Shown here: positions 41,670 to 50,912 of the stretch, piece by piece
Numbering within the stretch: position 1 is the first letter of the stretch
Layout: the number at the start of each line of letters is the position of its first letter
NCBI GenBank assembly: GCA_031323845.1
Contig: JAVIYP010000003.1
Coordinates: 20,578 to 84,577, forward strand
Reading direction: 5' to 3'
Length of the DNA stretch: 64,000 bases
DNA from: PUPG01 sp031323845
GTDB lineage: Bacteria > Bacteroidota > Bacteroidia > Bacteroidales > UBA7960
Notes under the pieces: generated by a model
What the model was told of the DNA's origin: nothing
The model's input: the letters and a program-made list of their open reading frames with translations, nothing else
Database searches by the model: none
Made by a program: the position numbers and the translations under genes

Positions 41670-42860
41670 ATGAATAATAAAAAATTCAAAGGAACGATTG
41701 CAATTCTGACAGGCGGAGGAGATGTGCCCGGGCTCAATCCGGCCATACGCGCCATTACTATCCGTGCTCTGCGGGAAAACTACCGGGTGATAGGTATCCG
41801 GCGTGGCTGGGCCGGTTTGATGGAAATCGTTCGTGACAAAAAAGCAGACAACAGTTTAAACTATATTGATCTTTCTGAGGATCTTGTAAACAGGGCAGGA
41901 CGTACCGGGGGTACCTTTCTTCATACATCCAGAACACGCCCGAGCCACGTGCCGGCAAAACATGTACCTGAGCAATACAAGGACAAGTATACGGAGGAGA
42001 TCAATGACCTGACGCCCGAGGTTTTAAAGAATATTGACTTTTTGGGTATTGACTACCTGATACCTATAGGAGGCGACGATACCCTGAGTTACGGTGTCCG
42101 GATGTACCAGGAAGGAATGAGGGTGGTTGCCATACCAAAGACTATGGATAACGATGTGCCCGGAACCGATTATTGCATTGGTTTCAGCACCTGTGTGACC
42201 CGCACCATTCATATGGCAAACTTGCTCAGGACGTCAGCCGGTTCACACGAACGTATTCTGGTTATGGAGGTTTTTGGCCGTTATGCGGGCTTTACAGCCC
42301 TTTTGCCAACCATGGCGGGTGCCGCTAACCGTTGCGTTATTCCAGAATATAAGTTTGACATTGAGCATCTTACAGAACTTCTTGTTGAAGACAGGCGAAA
42401 GAATCCAAGCAATTACTCCGTTGTCCTGGTGTCTGAGGGCGCGTCTTTTAAAGGGGTGGATATGATGTTTCAAAGCACGGAAAAAGATATGTACGGGCAC
42501 GCAAAACTGGGCGGCATCGGCGATGCTGTATCTGCTAAGATCAAAGAGCTGAGTCCGAAATTCAACAAGGGTAAAAGAGTGGAAACCATAAACCAGTACC
42601 TGGGTTACCTGGTCCGCTCAGGAGACCCCGACGCAATCGACAGCATTGTGCCCATGGCCTACGGCAACCTTGCACTGGACCTGATTCTGCAAGGTATTCA
42701 CGGCAGGTTGGTGATCCTGAAAAATGGCCGCTACGACAACATACCTGTTGATATCATAACAAGTACTAAAAAACTTATTGACGTTAACAAACATTACAAC
42801 ACAAACAGGCTGCGACCTGTATATGAATCCTTTATAGACAAACCGCTCTTCCTTATCTAA
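41670..42860 (+). CDS. 6-phosphofructokinase, probably pyrophosphate-dependent
   Basis: Phosphorylates fructose-6-phosphate in glycolysis. The 396-residue protein has ILTGGGDVPGLNPAIRA, the phosphoryl-donor loop PIGGDDTLSYG and the catalytic PKTMDNDVPGTD. MEVFGRYAGFTALL and the C-terminal PMAYGNLALDLI are present too. At the two positions that distinguish donors, it has Asp (GGDD, residue 137) instead of Gly and Lys (PKTMDND, residue 157) instead of Gly. Both are the pyrophosphate-type residues. Physiologically the reaction would then be reversible. Start ATG 41670 chosen; ten more codons are open to 41640. Confidence 0.9.
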   Translation: MNNKKFKGTIAILTGGGDVPGLNPAIRAITIRALRENYRVIGIRRGWAGLMEIVRDKKADNSLNYIDLSEDLVNRAGRTGGTFLHTSRTRPSHVPAKHVPEQYKDKYTEEINDLTPEVLKNIDFLGIDYLIPIGGDDTLSYGVRMYQEGMRVVAIPKTMDNDVPGTDYCIGFSTCVTRTIHMANLLRTSAGSHERILVMEVFGRYAGFTALLPTMAGAANRCVIPEYKFDIEHLTELLVEDRRKNPSNYSVVLVSEGASFKGVDMMFQSTEKDMYGHAKLGGIGDAVSAKIKELSPKFNKGKRVETINQYLGYLVRSGDPDAIDSIVPMAYGNLALDLILQGIHGRLVILKNGRYDNIPVDIITSTKKLIDVNKHYNTNRLRPVYESFIDKPLFLI

Positions 42861-42870
42861 GGATGAAGAC

Positions 42871-42907
42871 AAAAAAAGCAGGCCGTTCAAAACAGCCTGC
42901 TTTTTTT
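42871..42907 (+). terminator. Bidirectional terminator
   Basis: GCAGGC (42878-42883) pairs with GCCTGC (42895-42900), with seven A before and seven T after. It serves the phosphofructokinase gene and the convergent DUF4168 gene. Confidence 0.9.
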
Positions 42908-42923
42908 ATCTGTGCTTTGCCAA

Positions 42924-43379
42924 TTACTGCATCAGCTTCTGAACCCTTTGCTGCACTTCAGGATTCTGCTGGTAAGCAGCCATGATTTCTTCATATTTCT
43001 CTACCGTCAACCCCTCATCTTCAATCTTGCCAATGATCACAGCCTCCAGTTCAATCTGGATGTACTCAATCTCTTCGGTCAGATCAATAAAAACTTCAAT
43101 CTCGGCTTCCGTGCCATCTATTTCATCAAGCGGCATTTCCATAGCCTGCATATAAAGCTCATTGAATCTTTGCACCGTCATTTCATATTCTTCAATTTTT
43201 TGCATCATCTGCATCTGACCTTGCTGTTGAAGCGAAATAACCTGAACAACGGCATTTGCAAAACCTTTTAACTCCTCATCACTGAAACCATCCTGTTTTG
43301 CCTGGGCAGGCATTGAAAACAAAAGAAACAGGGTGGCAATGATTGCAGTAAAATAACTCCTCTTTTTTGATAAATACAT
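42924..43379 (-). CDS. Secreted DUF4168 protein
   Basis: A 151-residue protein with a signal peptide (YFTAIIATLFLLFSMPAQA) and a wholly helical, Glu- and Gln-rich mature part. The family pattern ELKGFANAVVQVISLQQQ near the N-terminus and the C-terminal TVEKYEEIMAAYQQNPEVQQR identify DUF4168. Members are periplasmic and small; function is unknown. It has its own strong promoter, with a perfect palindrome just downstream of the -7 box, so it is probably regulated individually. Confidence 0.85.
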   Translation of the reverse strand: MYLSKKRSYFTAIIATLFLLFSMPAQAKQDGFSDEELKGFANAVVQVISLQQQGQMQMMQKIEEYEMTVQRFNELYMQAMEMPLDEIDGTEAEIEVFIDLTEEIEYIQIELEAVIIGKIEDEGLTVEKYEEIMAAYQQNPEVQQRVQKLMQ

Positions 43380-43423
43380 AATGTTTTTTTTTGGAAATGA
43401 GAATGTAATGATTTAAAATTTAA

Positions 43424-43435
43424 CCGATTAATCGG
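43424..43435. promoter_or_regulatory. Perfect 12-base palindrome at the DUF4168 transcription start
   Basis: CCGATTAATCGG lies directly downstream of the -7 box, where transcription should begin. This is a classic place for a repressor operator. Confidence 0.5.
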
Positions 43436-43466
43436 CAAAGGTAGGAAAGTCCTGCCTTAAATCCAA
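43436..43466 (-). promoter_or_regulatory. Promoter of the DUF4168 gene
   Basis: On the minus strand TTG (43464-43466), 20 bases, TACCTTTG (43436-43443), a full match to the Bacteroidetes consensus. Confidence 0.75.
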
Positions 43467-43542
43467 AAAGCATCTTATGTTTAACATAAATTGTAGGCCT
43501 CCTGGAGAGCTGTTGATGGAAAAAAATACACATGGTGACGGC

Positions 43543-43558
43543 TAAATTTGTATTTTTG
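43543..43558 (+). promoter_or_regulatory. Two adjacent -7 boxes upstream of mutS
   Basis: TAAATTTG (43543-43550) is followed directly by TATTTTTG (43551-43558). Both lie after the first in-frame ATG (43532), which argues that translation starts at GTG 43583. Confidence 0.45.
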
Positions 43559-43582
43559 TTACTATATCAAAAATGCTGCAGC

Positions 43583-46207
43583 GTGGCAAAACAGGCATCA
43601 AAATATGTAGACACCCCGTTAATGAAGCAGTACTATGGCATCAAGGCCAGGTATCCTGATGCCTTACTGTTGTTCAGGGTGGGGGATTTTTATGAGACTT
43701 TTGGTGATGATGCCATCAAGACTTCTGAGATCCTGGGTATTGTGCTTACCCGCAGAGCCAATGGGGCGGCTTCTTATGTTGAACTGGCGGGTTTCCCGCA
43801 TCATGCGATTGACACCTATCTGCCCAAGCTGGTAAGAGCCGGTCAGAGAGTAGCCATTTGTGATCAGCTCGAAGATCCGAAGCAGGCAAAAAAGATCGTA
43901 AAACGAGGCGTTACCGAACTGGTTACACCCGGCATCGCGTTCAGCGACAAAGTGCTTGATCATAAAGAAAACAACTTTCTGGCTTCGCTCCATTTTGATG
44001 AAAGCATTACCGGGATCGCCCTGCTTGATGTTTCTACCGGGGAGTTTTTGTGCGACCAGGGGAACAGGGAGTATATGGACAAACTCCTGCAAAGCTTCCG
44101 GCCAAGCGAGATCGTGGTTCAGAAAAAAAACCTCCGGTTTGCCCGTGAGAACCTTCCCGGCAAATATCATATAAGTGCTCTGGATGACTGGGCATTTACA
44201 CGCGATTTTGCCGACGACCTGCTGCTGAAACACTTTGGCACCGTTTCATACAAAGGCTTTGGCATTGAAGAACTGCATCAGGGCATCATTGCCGCCGGCG
44301 CGGTGATGCATTATCTCAGCGAAAGTCGCCACGATAAACTGCCTCACATCAACCGCATATCGCGCATCGATCAAAGCCGCTTTGTGTGGCTTGACAAGTT
44401 TACCATACGTAATCTTGAAATACTGGAGTCAGTCAACGAAGGGGCCACCACCCTTAAAGACGTGCTGGACCATACCATTTCCCCCATGGGCAGCAGGTTA
44501 CTGAAGCGATGGATCATTCTGCCGCTGAAAGATAAAGCGCTCATCAGTGAACGCCACGACGTTGTTGAGTACCTGTTAAATGAGCCTGGTGTTGCCGAAG
44601 CCATGGCAGATCACCTCCGGCAGATTGGTGATCTTGAACGGCTGATTTCAAAAGTTGCCGTTGGCAAGGTTAACCCGCGCGAACTGCAGCAGATCCGCAA
44701 AGCCCTGAGCGTTGTAGAACCCTTGCGCACCCTGTGTTCAGAGAGCGACTGTGTGCCTCTGAAAAAGGCTGCCGACCAGATGAATCCCTGTACATTCATA
44801 CGCGACCGGATTACCCGTGAAATAAAAGAAGAGCCATCGGCGCTGATAGCCAAAGGAAATGTAATTGCCGAAGGCGTCTCTGAAGAACTTGACGAGTTGC
44901 GTAACATTGCCTACTCAGGTAAAGACTATCTTGCGCGCTTGCGTCAGCGGGAAATTCAACGTACCGGTATCCCCTCCATCAAGATATCGTTCAACCAGGT
45001 TTTCGGTTATTACCTTGAGGTTACCAATACGCACAAGGATAAGGTTCCTGATGATTGGCAGCGCAAGCAAACCCTTACCAATGCCGAGCGCTATATCACC
45101 CCGGAACTCAAGGAATATGAGGAAAAGATCCTGAGTGCGGAAGAAAAGATACTGCAGCTTGAAGAACGTCTGTTCAGGGAACTAGTTTTGGCGGTTACCG
45201 AATATGTCGAACCTATCCAGGTTAATGCCAATGTCATTGCGCGTATCGACTGCCTGTTGTGCTTCGCTCATATCGCTGAGCAATACCGCTACGTCCGGCC
45301 CGAAATGAACGACACCTATGTGCTCGATATTAAAGGAGGGCGTCACCCGGTAATTGAACAGCAGCTGCCACCGGGAGAAGCCTATGTTGCCAACGATGTC
45401 TGGCTCGACAATGAAAGGCAGCAGGTCATGATCATTACCGGGCCGAACATGTCGGGTAAATCCGCGCTGCTCAGGCAGTGCGGGCTTATTGTCCTGCTGG
45501 CGCAGATGGGTAGCTTTGTTCCCGCCGACAGCGCCTCCCTGGGTATCGTCGACAAGATCTTTACCCGTGTGGGTGCCTCCGACAACATCTCCTCGGGTGA
45601 GTCAACCTTTATGGTGGAAATGAATGAAACGGCCAGCATCCTTAACAATATTTCTGACCGTAGCCTTATCCTCCTGGATGAGATCGGACGCGGAACAAGC
45701 ACCTACGATGGCATCAGCATTGCCTGGGCCATTGCCGAATACCTGCATGAGCATCCGATGTTCAGGGCAAAAACACTCTTTGCCACACACTACCACGAGT
45801 TGAACGAAATGGCAGAGTCGTTCCAGAGAATCAAAAATTACAATGTGTCGGTTAAGGAAGTCAGGAACAGCGTGATCTTTTTGCGCAAACTGGTACCCGG
45901 CGGCAGCGAACACTCCTTTGGCATTCATGTGGCCCGGATGGCCGGCATGCCCCCCTCGGTGATAGAACGCGCCAAAGACCTGCTTGTGCACCTCGAAAAA
46001 ACGCACAGTCACGACGCGCTCACCGAAAAAGGGAAAAAATCAACCGGAAGTAAAAAGACTGACGACTTTCAGCTCAGCTTTTTTCAGCTTGATGACCCCT
46101 TGTTGCAACAAATCAAGGAAGACATCCTGAATACTGACATCGACACGCTGACTCCGGTCGAGGCACTGATGAAGCTGAATGAGATAAAAAGGCTGCTGGG
46201 CAAATAA
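43583..46207 (+). CDS. mutS: DNA mismatch repair protein MutS
   Basis: Recognises mismatches and starts repair with MutL. Mismatch-binding motif RVGDFYETFGDDA (the Phe-x-Glu wedge) is near the N-terminus. The connector, lever and clamp domains follow, then the ATPase with Walker A GPNMSGKSALLRQ, ILLDEIGRGTSTYDG and TLFATHYHEL. The start is uncertain: GTG 43583 (VAKQASKYVDTPLMKQYY, 874 residues) is preferred over ATG 43532 because two -7 boxes lie between them. mutL is not in the window. Confidence 0.97.
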   Translation: MAKQASKYVDTPLMKQYYGIKARYPDALLLFRVGDFYETFGDDAIKTSEILGIVLTRRANGAASYVELAGFPHHAIDTYLPKLVRAGQRVAICDQLEDPKQAKKIVKRGVTELVTPGIAFSDKVLDHKENNFLASLHFDESITGIALLDVSTGEFLCDQGNREYMDKLLQSFRPSEIVVQKKNLRFARENLPGKYHISALDDWAFTRDFADDLLLKHFGTVSYKGFGIEELHQGIIAAGAVMHYLSESRHDKLPHINRISRIDQSRFVWLDKFTIRNLEILESVNEGATTLKDVLDHTISPMGSRLLKRWIILPLKDKALISERHDVVEYLLNEPGVAEAMADHLRQIGDLERLISKVAVGKVNPRELQQIRKALSVVEPLRTLCSESDCVPLKKAADQMNPCTFIRDRITREIKEEPSALIAKGNVIAEGVSEELDELRNIAYSGKDYLARLRQREIQRTGIPSIKISFNQVFGYYLEVTNTHKDKVPDDWQRKQTLTNAERYITPELKEYEEKILSAEEKILQLEERLFRELVLAVTEYVEPIQVNANVIARIDCLLCFAHIAEQYRYVRPEMNDTYVLDIKGGRHPVIEQQLPPGEAYVANDVWLDNERQQVMIITGPNMSGKSALLRQCGLIVLLAQMGSFVPADSASLGIVDKIFTRVGASDNISSGESTFMVEMNETASILNNISDRSLILLDEIGRGTSTYDGISIAWAIAEYLHEHPMFRAKTLFATHYHELNEMAESFQRIKNYNVSVKEVRNSVIFLRKLVPGGSEHSFGIHVARMAGMPPSVIERAKDLLVHLEKTHSHDALTEKGKKSTGSKKTDDFQLSFFQLDDPLLQQIKEDILNTDIDTLTPVEALMKLNEIKRLLGK

Positions 46208-46235
46208 TCAGGGAAAGCGGTAATGGGATCAAAGA

Positions 46236-46751
46236 TCAGTTTCTGTAACCCAGTCGCTGCAGCACGTCATCACTGAGGTCATATCGCACATCGGTGAAAA
46301 TCATGGAAGCACCCCCGGCTTTGTCAAAAATAACCGCATAGTTACCCCTGTTGGCAATATGTTCAACAGCATCATAGATCCTGTCCTGGATGGGTTTGAT
46401 GAGCTCCTGCCGTCTCGTAAAAAGCTCTCCATCTCTTCCGAAACGCTGCATCTGCATCTGTTTTGCCTCTCTTTCCTTGTTGATGATATGCTCTTCTCGC
46501 TGGCGCTTCATTTCTTCGGGAAGCAAGGGTGCCTCTGCCTGATATTCGCGGTATAAACGGTCGATCTCGGCAAACATGCCTTCAATTTCAGTCTGCCATT
46601 CCATGGATAATTGTTCTATCTCCCGCTCAGCCGCCTGGTATTCCGGAATGTTCTCCAGTATATATTCGGTGTCAATAAAGGCGAATCGCTGCGCCGACAC
46701 AGCCATTGAGAAACCGGCAAGCAGCATTATAAATACAAATGTTTTTTTCAT
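46236..46751 (-). CDS. OmpH/Skp family periplasmic chaperone, copy 1
   Basis: A 171-residue protein with a signal peptide (MKKTFVFIMLLAGFSMAVSA) and the Skp plan. The N-terminal FAFIDTEYILENIPEYQAAE is followed by a long charged coiled coil and the C-terminal NYAVIFDKAGGASMIFTD. Skp binds unfolded outer-membrane proteins in the periplasm. Its place 25 bases downstream of bamA fits that role exactly. A second OmpH lies at 61993. Confidence 0.92.
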   Translation of the reverse strand: MKKTFVFIMLLAGFSMAVSAQRFAFIDTEYILENIPEYQAAEREIEQLSMEWQTEIEGMFAEIDRLYREYQAEAPLLPEEMKRQREEHIINKEREAKQMQMQRFGRDGELFTRRQELIKPIQDRIYDAVEHIANRGNYAVIFDKAGGASMIFTDVRYDLSDDVLQRLGYRN

Positions 46752-46776
46752 AGGAAAGTCCTCCAAACAGGATTAA

Positions 46777-49278
46777 TTAATCAATGGTATGTCCGATAGA
46801 AAAGTGGAACTGGCCTCCATGTGCACCCGGACGGCCGGGGATTTCATCGAAACCGTATCCATAGTCGATGCCCATAAGTCCGAACATCGGCAGGAATATC
46901 CTGAGGCCGACGCCCACAGACCGTTTAAAGTCAAACGGATTGAAGGAGTTGATGTTGGCCCAGGCATTACCTCCTTCAACAAAAGCAAGGGCGTAAATAG
47001 TGGCCATGGGGTTTAACGATACCGGATAACGCAGCTCCATGGTGTATTTGTTATATGCATTTGCCCCGATAAATTCACCTGCTGCATTCGTTGGTGTTAA
47101 CGAATAGTTGGTATATCCCCGCAAAGCAATGATCTCACGGCCATCTATTTCCCAGCCTGAAAGCCCGTCACCGCCAAGATAAAACCTTTCAAAGGGCGGA
47201 TAACCAATATCCGAATTATAAAAGCCTAGAAATCCGAACCTGATGCGGGCCGTGAAAATCAGATCACCCAGAACAGGGGCATACCAATTTCCCCTGAATT
47301 TCCACTTGTGGTATTCGAGCCACTTGTATTTTTCCTGCGGCGTGGCTTCGTCCATGTCTTTGCCGCTGATCAGAGAATACGGCGGCGTCAGTTGCAGGGA
47401 GAGTGAGACTTCTGAACCCGTCCTGGGAAACAAAGCCGCATCAACGGAGTTACGCCCGAAGACCACATTGTAGCTCAGGTTATTCGATTGCCCGTTGTCA
47501 AAGATAAAACGAATCGGGCTGTTCAGGATGTCATAATACTGGTAGTTAATTGACTGTTGCAGGAAAAAATAGTCGTCGGGTACCGACAGCCGCCTGGCAA
47601 GTCCTACCGATGCACCGATGATGGAGTAATAACCGTAATCCGGATGTGTCCTGGCCAGGTTTCTCCGGTGCGTGGTTTGATAAAAGGCCAGACTGAGCGA
47701 ATTGGGTCGCTTCCCTCCAAGCCAGGGTTCAGTAAAAGAAGCACTGTAGGAAATATAACCCCTGCCGTAAGTTTGTGCACGCAACGACAGCCGCTGACCA
47801 TCACCGGTAGGCAAGGGCCTCCATGCCTCCCTGTTGAATATATTCCTGGTGGAAAAATTATTAAAGGATATACCTACCGTTCCGATGATGCGGTTAGCCC
47901 CCCATCCGCCCGAAAGTTCAATCTGGTCTGATGATGTTTCTTCAACAATGTACTCAAGGTCAACGGTGTTGTCGGCCGGATTAGGAATAGGGTTCACAGT
48001 TATCTTTTCCTGATCGAAGAAACCCAGTTGTATGATCTCACGCTGGCTTCTGATGATGGCAGACCGGCTGAAAAGCTGTCCGGGCCTGGTCCGGATCTCC
48101 CGCATAATCACATGGTCGTTGGTCCGGGTGTTACCCCTCACCGAAACCCTGTTGATAGTGGCAGGTTCTCCCTCGTAAATCCTGATTTCCAAATCAATGG
48201 AGTCGTTCATGACGGCCACCTCCACCGGGTCCAGACTGAAAAACAAGTACCCGATATCCATATACAGAGAGCTTACGTCTCCCTGCTCCATGTTCATGAA
48301 CAGGTTCTTCTCCAGCTTGTTGTGATTGTAAATATCGCCGGGCCGGATGTCCAGTACCTCGTTCAGCACCTCCTCTGAGTACACCGTGTTCCCGATCCAT
48401 TCTATGTTACGGAAATAATAGGTCGGACCCTCGTAAATATAGATGTCAATCTCAATTCTGTCATCATCAACAAAATAAACAGTATCCCTGAGAATCTTGG
48501 CATCCCGTTTCCCGATTTCATTGTACCGGTCAATCAGCATGATTTTATCTTCCTCAAAATCATCTTCAACAAGTCGTGACGATGAAAAAAGAAACCGCAG
48601 GCTGCGTTCACGGGTGTTTTTAAGAATGCGTTTTATCTGCCAGTCGCTCAGGGCCTCATTACCATGAATGTTTACGTTGCTGATCCTTGTTCTTTTGCCC
48701 CTGTCGATATCGAACTCCAGGATCATGCTGTTGACCCTTGTGGTATCTTCGATCTTTCTGATTTCTACGCTGGGTCGGAGGAATCCTTTTTTGATGTAAT
48801 AATCTTTGATGGCACTTTCGGCTCTGAACAATACGCTTTCGGTCAGCATATCGCCACGGGTAAGCCGTAACTTTTCCTCAAGCTTATCGGCATCGGAGCG
48901 TCTGGCTCCTTTAAATTCGTATCGTGTCAGCCTTGGTCTTTCGGCCACTTCAATATCAAGAAAAATTATATTGTCCTGGATAGAGGTTACGCCAATGCTG
49001 ACATGCCTGAACAGGTCCTGCCTCCAGAGGTTGGTCACTGCGTTGGTGATTTCTTCGCCGGGGACCAAAATACTTTGCCCGACGGAAAGCCTGCTGGCGA
49101 TGATAACGAGGTTGTCGTTGACCGACTGGTTGCCGCTGACGGATATTCCTCCGATCTCATATTCTCCCGGGTTCATTGGGTCAATAACGATCTGATCTCC
49201 TGTCAGTACTTGCTGCGCATGCACGTTAACAGGAGTTAAAAACAGAAGACCCAGAAGCAACAGAAAAACTTTGTTCAT
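46777..49278 (-). CDS. bamA: Outer membrane protein assembly factor BamA
   Basis: The central outer-membrane insertase. The 833-residue protein has a signal peptide (MNKVFLLLLGLLFLTPVNVHAQ), five POTRA domains (about 40-440; for example GGISVSGNQSVNDN, NVNIHGNEALSDWQI and RVSVRGNTRTNDHVI) and a 16-strand Omp85 barrel. The conserved barrel motifs RFYLGGDGLSGWEI and the C-terminal GGQFHFSIGHTID are present. It is placed between uppS and ompH, a conserved Bacteroidetes arrangement, and starts 8 bases after the uppS stop. Confidence 0.97.
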   Translation of the reverse strand: MNKVFLLLLGLLFLTPVNVHAQQVLTGDQIVIDPMNPGEYEIGGISVSGNQSVNDNLVIIASRLSVGQSILVPGEEITNAVTNLWRQDLFRHVSIGVTSIQDNIIFLDIEVAERPRLTRYEFKGARRSDADKLEEKLRLTRGDMLTESVLFRAESAIKDYYIKKGFLRPSVEIRKIEDTTRVNSMILEFDIDRGKRTRISNVNIHGNEALSDWQIKRILKNTRERSLRFLFSSSRLVEDDFEEDKIMLIDRYNEIGKRDAKILRDTVYFVDDDRIEIDIYIYEGPTYYFRNIEWIGNTVYSEEVLNEVLDIRPGDIYNHNKLEKNLFMNMEQGDVSSLYMDIGYLFFSLDPVEVAVMNDSIDLEIRIYEGEPATINRVSVRGNTRTNDHVIMREIRTRPGQLFSRSAIIRSQREIIQLGFFDQEKITVNPIPNPADNTVDLEYIVEETSSDQIELSGGWGANRIIGTVGISFNNFSTRNIFNREAWRPLPTGDGQRLSLRAQTYGRGYISYSASFTEPWLGGKRPNSLSLAFYQTTHRRNLARTHPDYGYYSIIGASVGLARRLSVPDDYFFLQQSINYQYYDILNSPIRFIFDNGQSNNLSYNVVFGRNSVDAALFPRTGSEVSLSLQLTPPYSLISGKDMDEATPQEKYKWLEYHKWKFRGNWYAPVLGDLIFTARIRFGFLGFYNSDIGYPPFERFYLGGDGLSGWEIDGREIIALRGYTNYSLTPTNAAGEFIGANAYNKYTMELRYPVSLNPMATIYALAFVEGGNAWANINSFNPFDFKRSVGVGLRIFLPMFGLMGIDYGYGFDEIPGRPGAHGGQFHFSIGHTID

Positions 49279-49286
49279 TTTCAGGA

Positions 49287-50048
49287 TTAGATTCCAATAT
49301 TTTTAGATACCACCTCACGTTCCTCAACTTTCCCGAACCGGCGTTCACGCTTTTGATAGTCAATGATGGCCTGGTACAGGTGTTCTCTTCTGAAGTCGGG
49401 CCAGAATACCGGAGTAAAGTACAATTCGGCGTAGGCAATCTGCCAGAGCAGGAAATTGCTGATGCGCTGTTCACCGCTCGTCCGAATCAGCAGGTCCGGG
49501 TCGGGTGTGTCGGGTGTTTCCATACAGGCCTGGAACATATCCTGATCAATTTGGTCGGGACTGATAAGCCGGTCGGCTACTTTCTGTGCTATTTTCTGTG
49601 CTGCCCTGACAATTTCCCATCGTGCACTGTAACTTAAAGCAACCGTTACTATCAGTTTTTCATTTTTTGAAGTGAGTTCAATCGCTTCGTGAAGTTGTTC
49701 CCTGCAGCGCTGTGGCAGTGCTTCAAGATCACCTATGGCCCGGAGTCTGACACCGTTTTTGTTGAGTTCGGGTGTTTCGTTTTCAATTGCCCTGACGAGA
49801 AGGTCCATCAGCGTTTCAACTTCCAGAAGGGGGCGAAGCCAGTTTTCAGTGGAAAACGCAAAAAAAGTAAGGTACTTCACGCCAATTTCCGCAGCGGCTT
49901 TTACCGTATCCCGAACGGCTTCGATACCGTTCTCATGCCCGAAAATCCTCTCTTTGCCACGCTGATTAGCCCATCTTCCGTTGCCATCCATAATGATGGC
50001 AATATGTTGCGGGAGATTTCCCTTGTCAATGTATTGCGTTAAATCCAT
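49287..50048 (-). CDS. uppS: Undecaprenyl diphosphate synthase (isoprenyl transferase)
   Basis: Makes the C55 lipid carrier for peptidoglycan and polysaccharide assembly. The 253-residue cis-prenyltransferase has HIAIIMDGNGRWANQRG with the Mg-binding Asp. YLTFFAFSTENWLRP, ALSYSARWEIV and DPDLLIRTSGEQRISNFLLWQ are all conserved. It is transcribed ahead of bamA. The C-terminal tail after RREHLYQAIIDYQKRERRFG is a little longer than in E. coli. Confidence 0.97.
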   Translation of the reverse strand: MDLTQYIDKGNLPQHIAIIMDGNGRWANQRGKERIFGHENGIEAVRDTVKAAAEIGVKYLTFFAFSTENWLRPLLEVETLMDLLVRAIENETPELNKNGVRLRAIGDLEALPQRCREQLHEAIELTSKNEKLIVTVALSYSARWEIVRAAQKIAQKVADRLISPDQIDQDMFQACMETPDTPDPDLLIRTSGEQRISNFLLWQIAYAELYFTPVFWPDFRREHLYQAIIDYQKRERRFGKVEEREVVSKNIGI

Positions 50049-50147
50049 CCTTTACCTATAAGTATAACCACTGCAAAAAGTGGCACAAATTTCCGAAATT
50101 CTTTCGACAAATAAAAGGAAATGTGACGGGTTTATACATTTTTAATG

Positions 50148-50831
50148 CTAATAATTATGAAAAGGACACACAGCCTGGCTTCTGTCAAGAAACTTATAAC
50201 TTAACGAGATGCCTGCAAAAGAATACCAGTCGTTGCGTTTTGGATTGCCCGGCATGGCCTTTTCAATAACATAATCAAGGTTATCACTCCGGGTACGTCG
50301 CATGCCCCACTCAATACCTGTTGTCAGCCTGCTTGACAGGTTAAGTTTGAAACCTGTCCCAAGGAGGTAACTGGCCGTGAATGCATCATAATCGTCCCTG
50401 CTATAATACAATGCCCCTGCTCCGCCAAAAATATAGGGGGTAAATCGTGTATCGGTGTTTCCCGGCAGAAAAGGCAGAAAATTGACCTCTCCCTGTATGG
50501 ATGATTCGATCAGCAGCGTCTCAAAACTATAGGAAAGGTCATCTATAATAAAACGACTGTTTTTCTGATTGCCCTCTATATGCCCCGCCAGCATGGTTAG
50601 CCTTGCGGCCAGATGCCGGTTGTGGCTGTACCTTAGCATCACTCCGCCGGCAAGCCTATTGTCCTGGAACAAGTCACCAGGCGACATAAACTGCCTGAGA
50701 TCTCCCGAATAAAATGATGATCCGGTAAGTATGCCGGCTTCGTATATCTGGCCTTTTGCCTCCGTTGTGTACAAAAACAAACAGGCAGACAGTATGCCCG
50801 TAATGAGCAGTTTTTTTAGCAAAACATCCAT
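50148..50831 (-). CDS. DUF6089 family outer-membrane beta-barrel protein
   Basis: A 227-residue protein with a signal peptide (LLITGILSACLFLYTTEAKG) and an alternating beta pattern ending in an aromatic strand region. YEAGILTGSSFYSGDL and TGIEWGMRRTRSDNLDYV match the family habitually found between nadK and uppS in Bacteroidetes. No function is established; an eight-stranded outer-membrane barrel is the likely form. Start at ATG 50831 chosen because it opens the signal peptide. Confidence 0.82.
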   Translation of the reverse strand: MDVLLKKLLITGILSACLFLYTTEAKGQIYEAGILTGSSFYSGDLRQFMSPGDLFQDNRLAGGVMLRYSHNRHLAARLTMLAGHIEGNQKNSRFIIDDLSYSFETLLIESSIQGEVNFLPFLPGNTDTRFTPYIFGGAGALYYSRDDYDAFTASYLLGTGFKLNLSSRLTTGIEWGMRRTRSDNLDYVIEKAMPGNPKRNDWYSFAGISLSYKFLDRSQAVCPFHNY

Positions 50832-50912
50832 AGTCGGTGCCGCAGAATAAGTCATGAAAATTACCTGGCGTGTCATGTAGAATAACGTATGGAGCAGGGC
50901 TTTATTTTGTGG

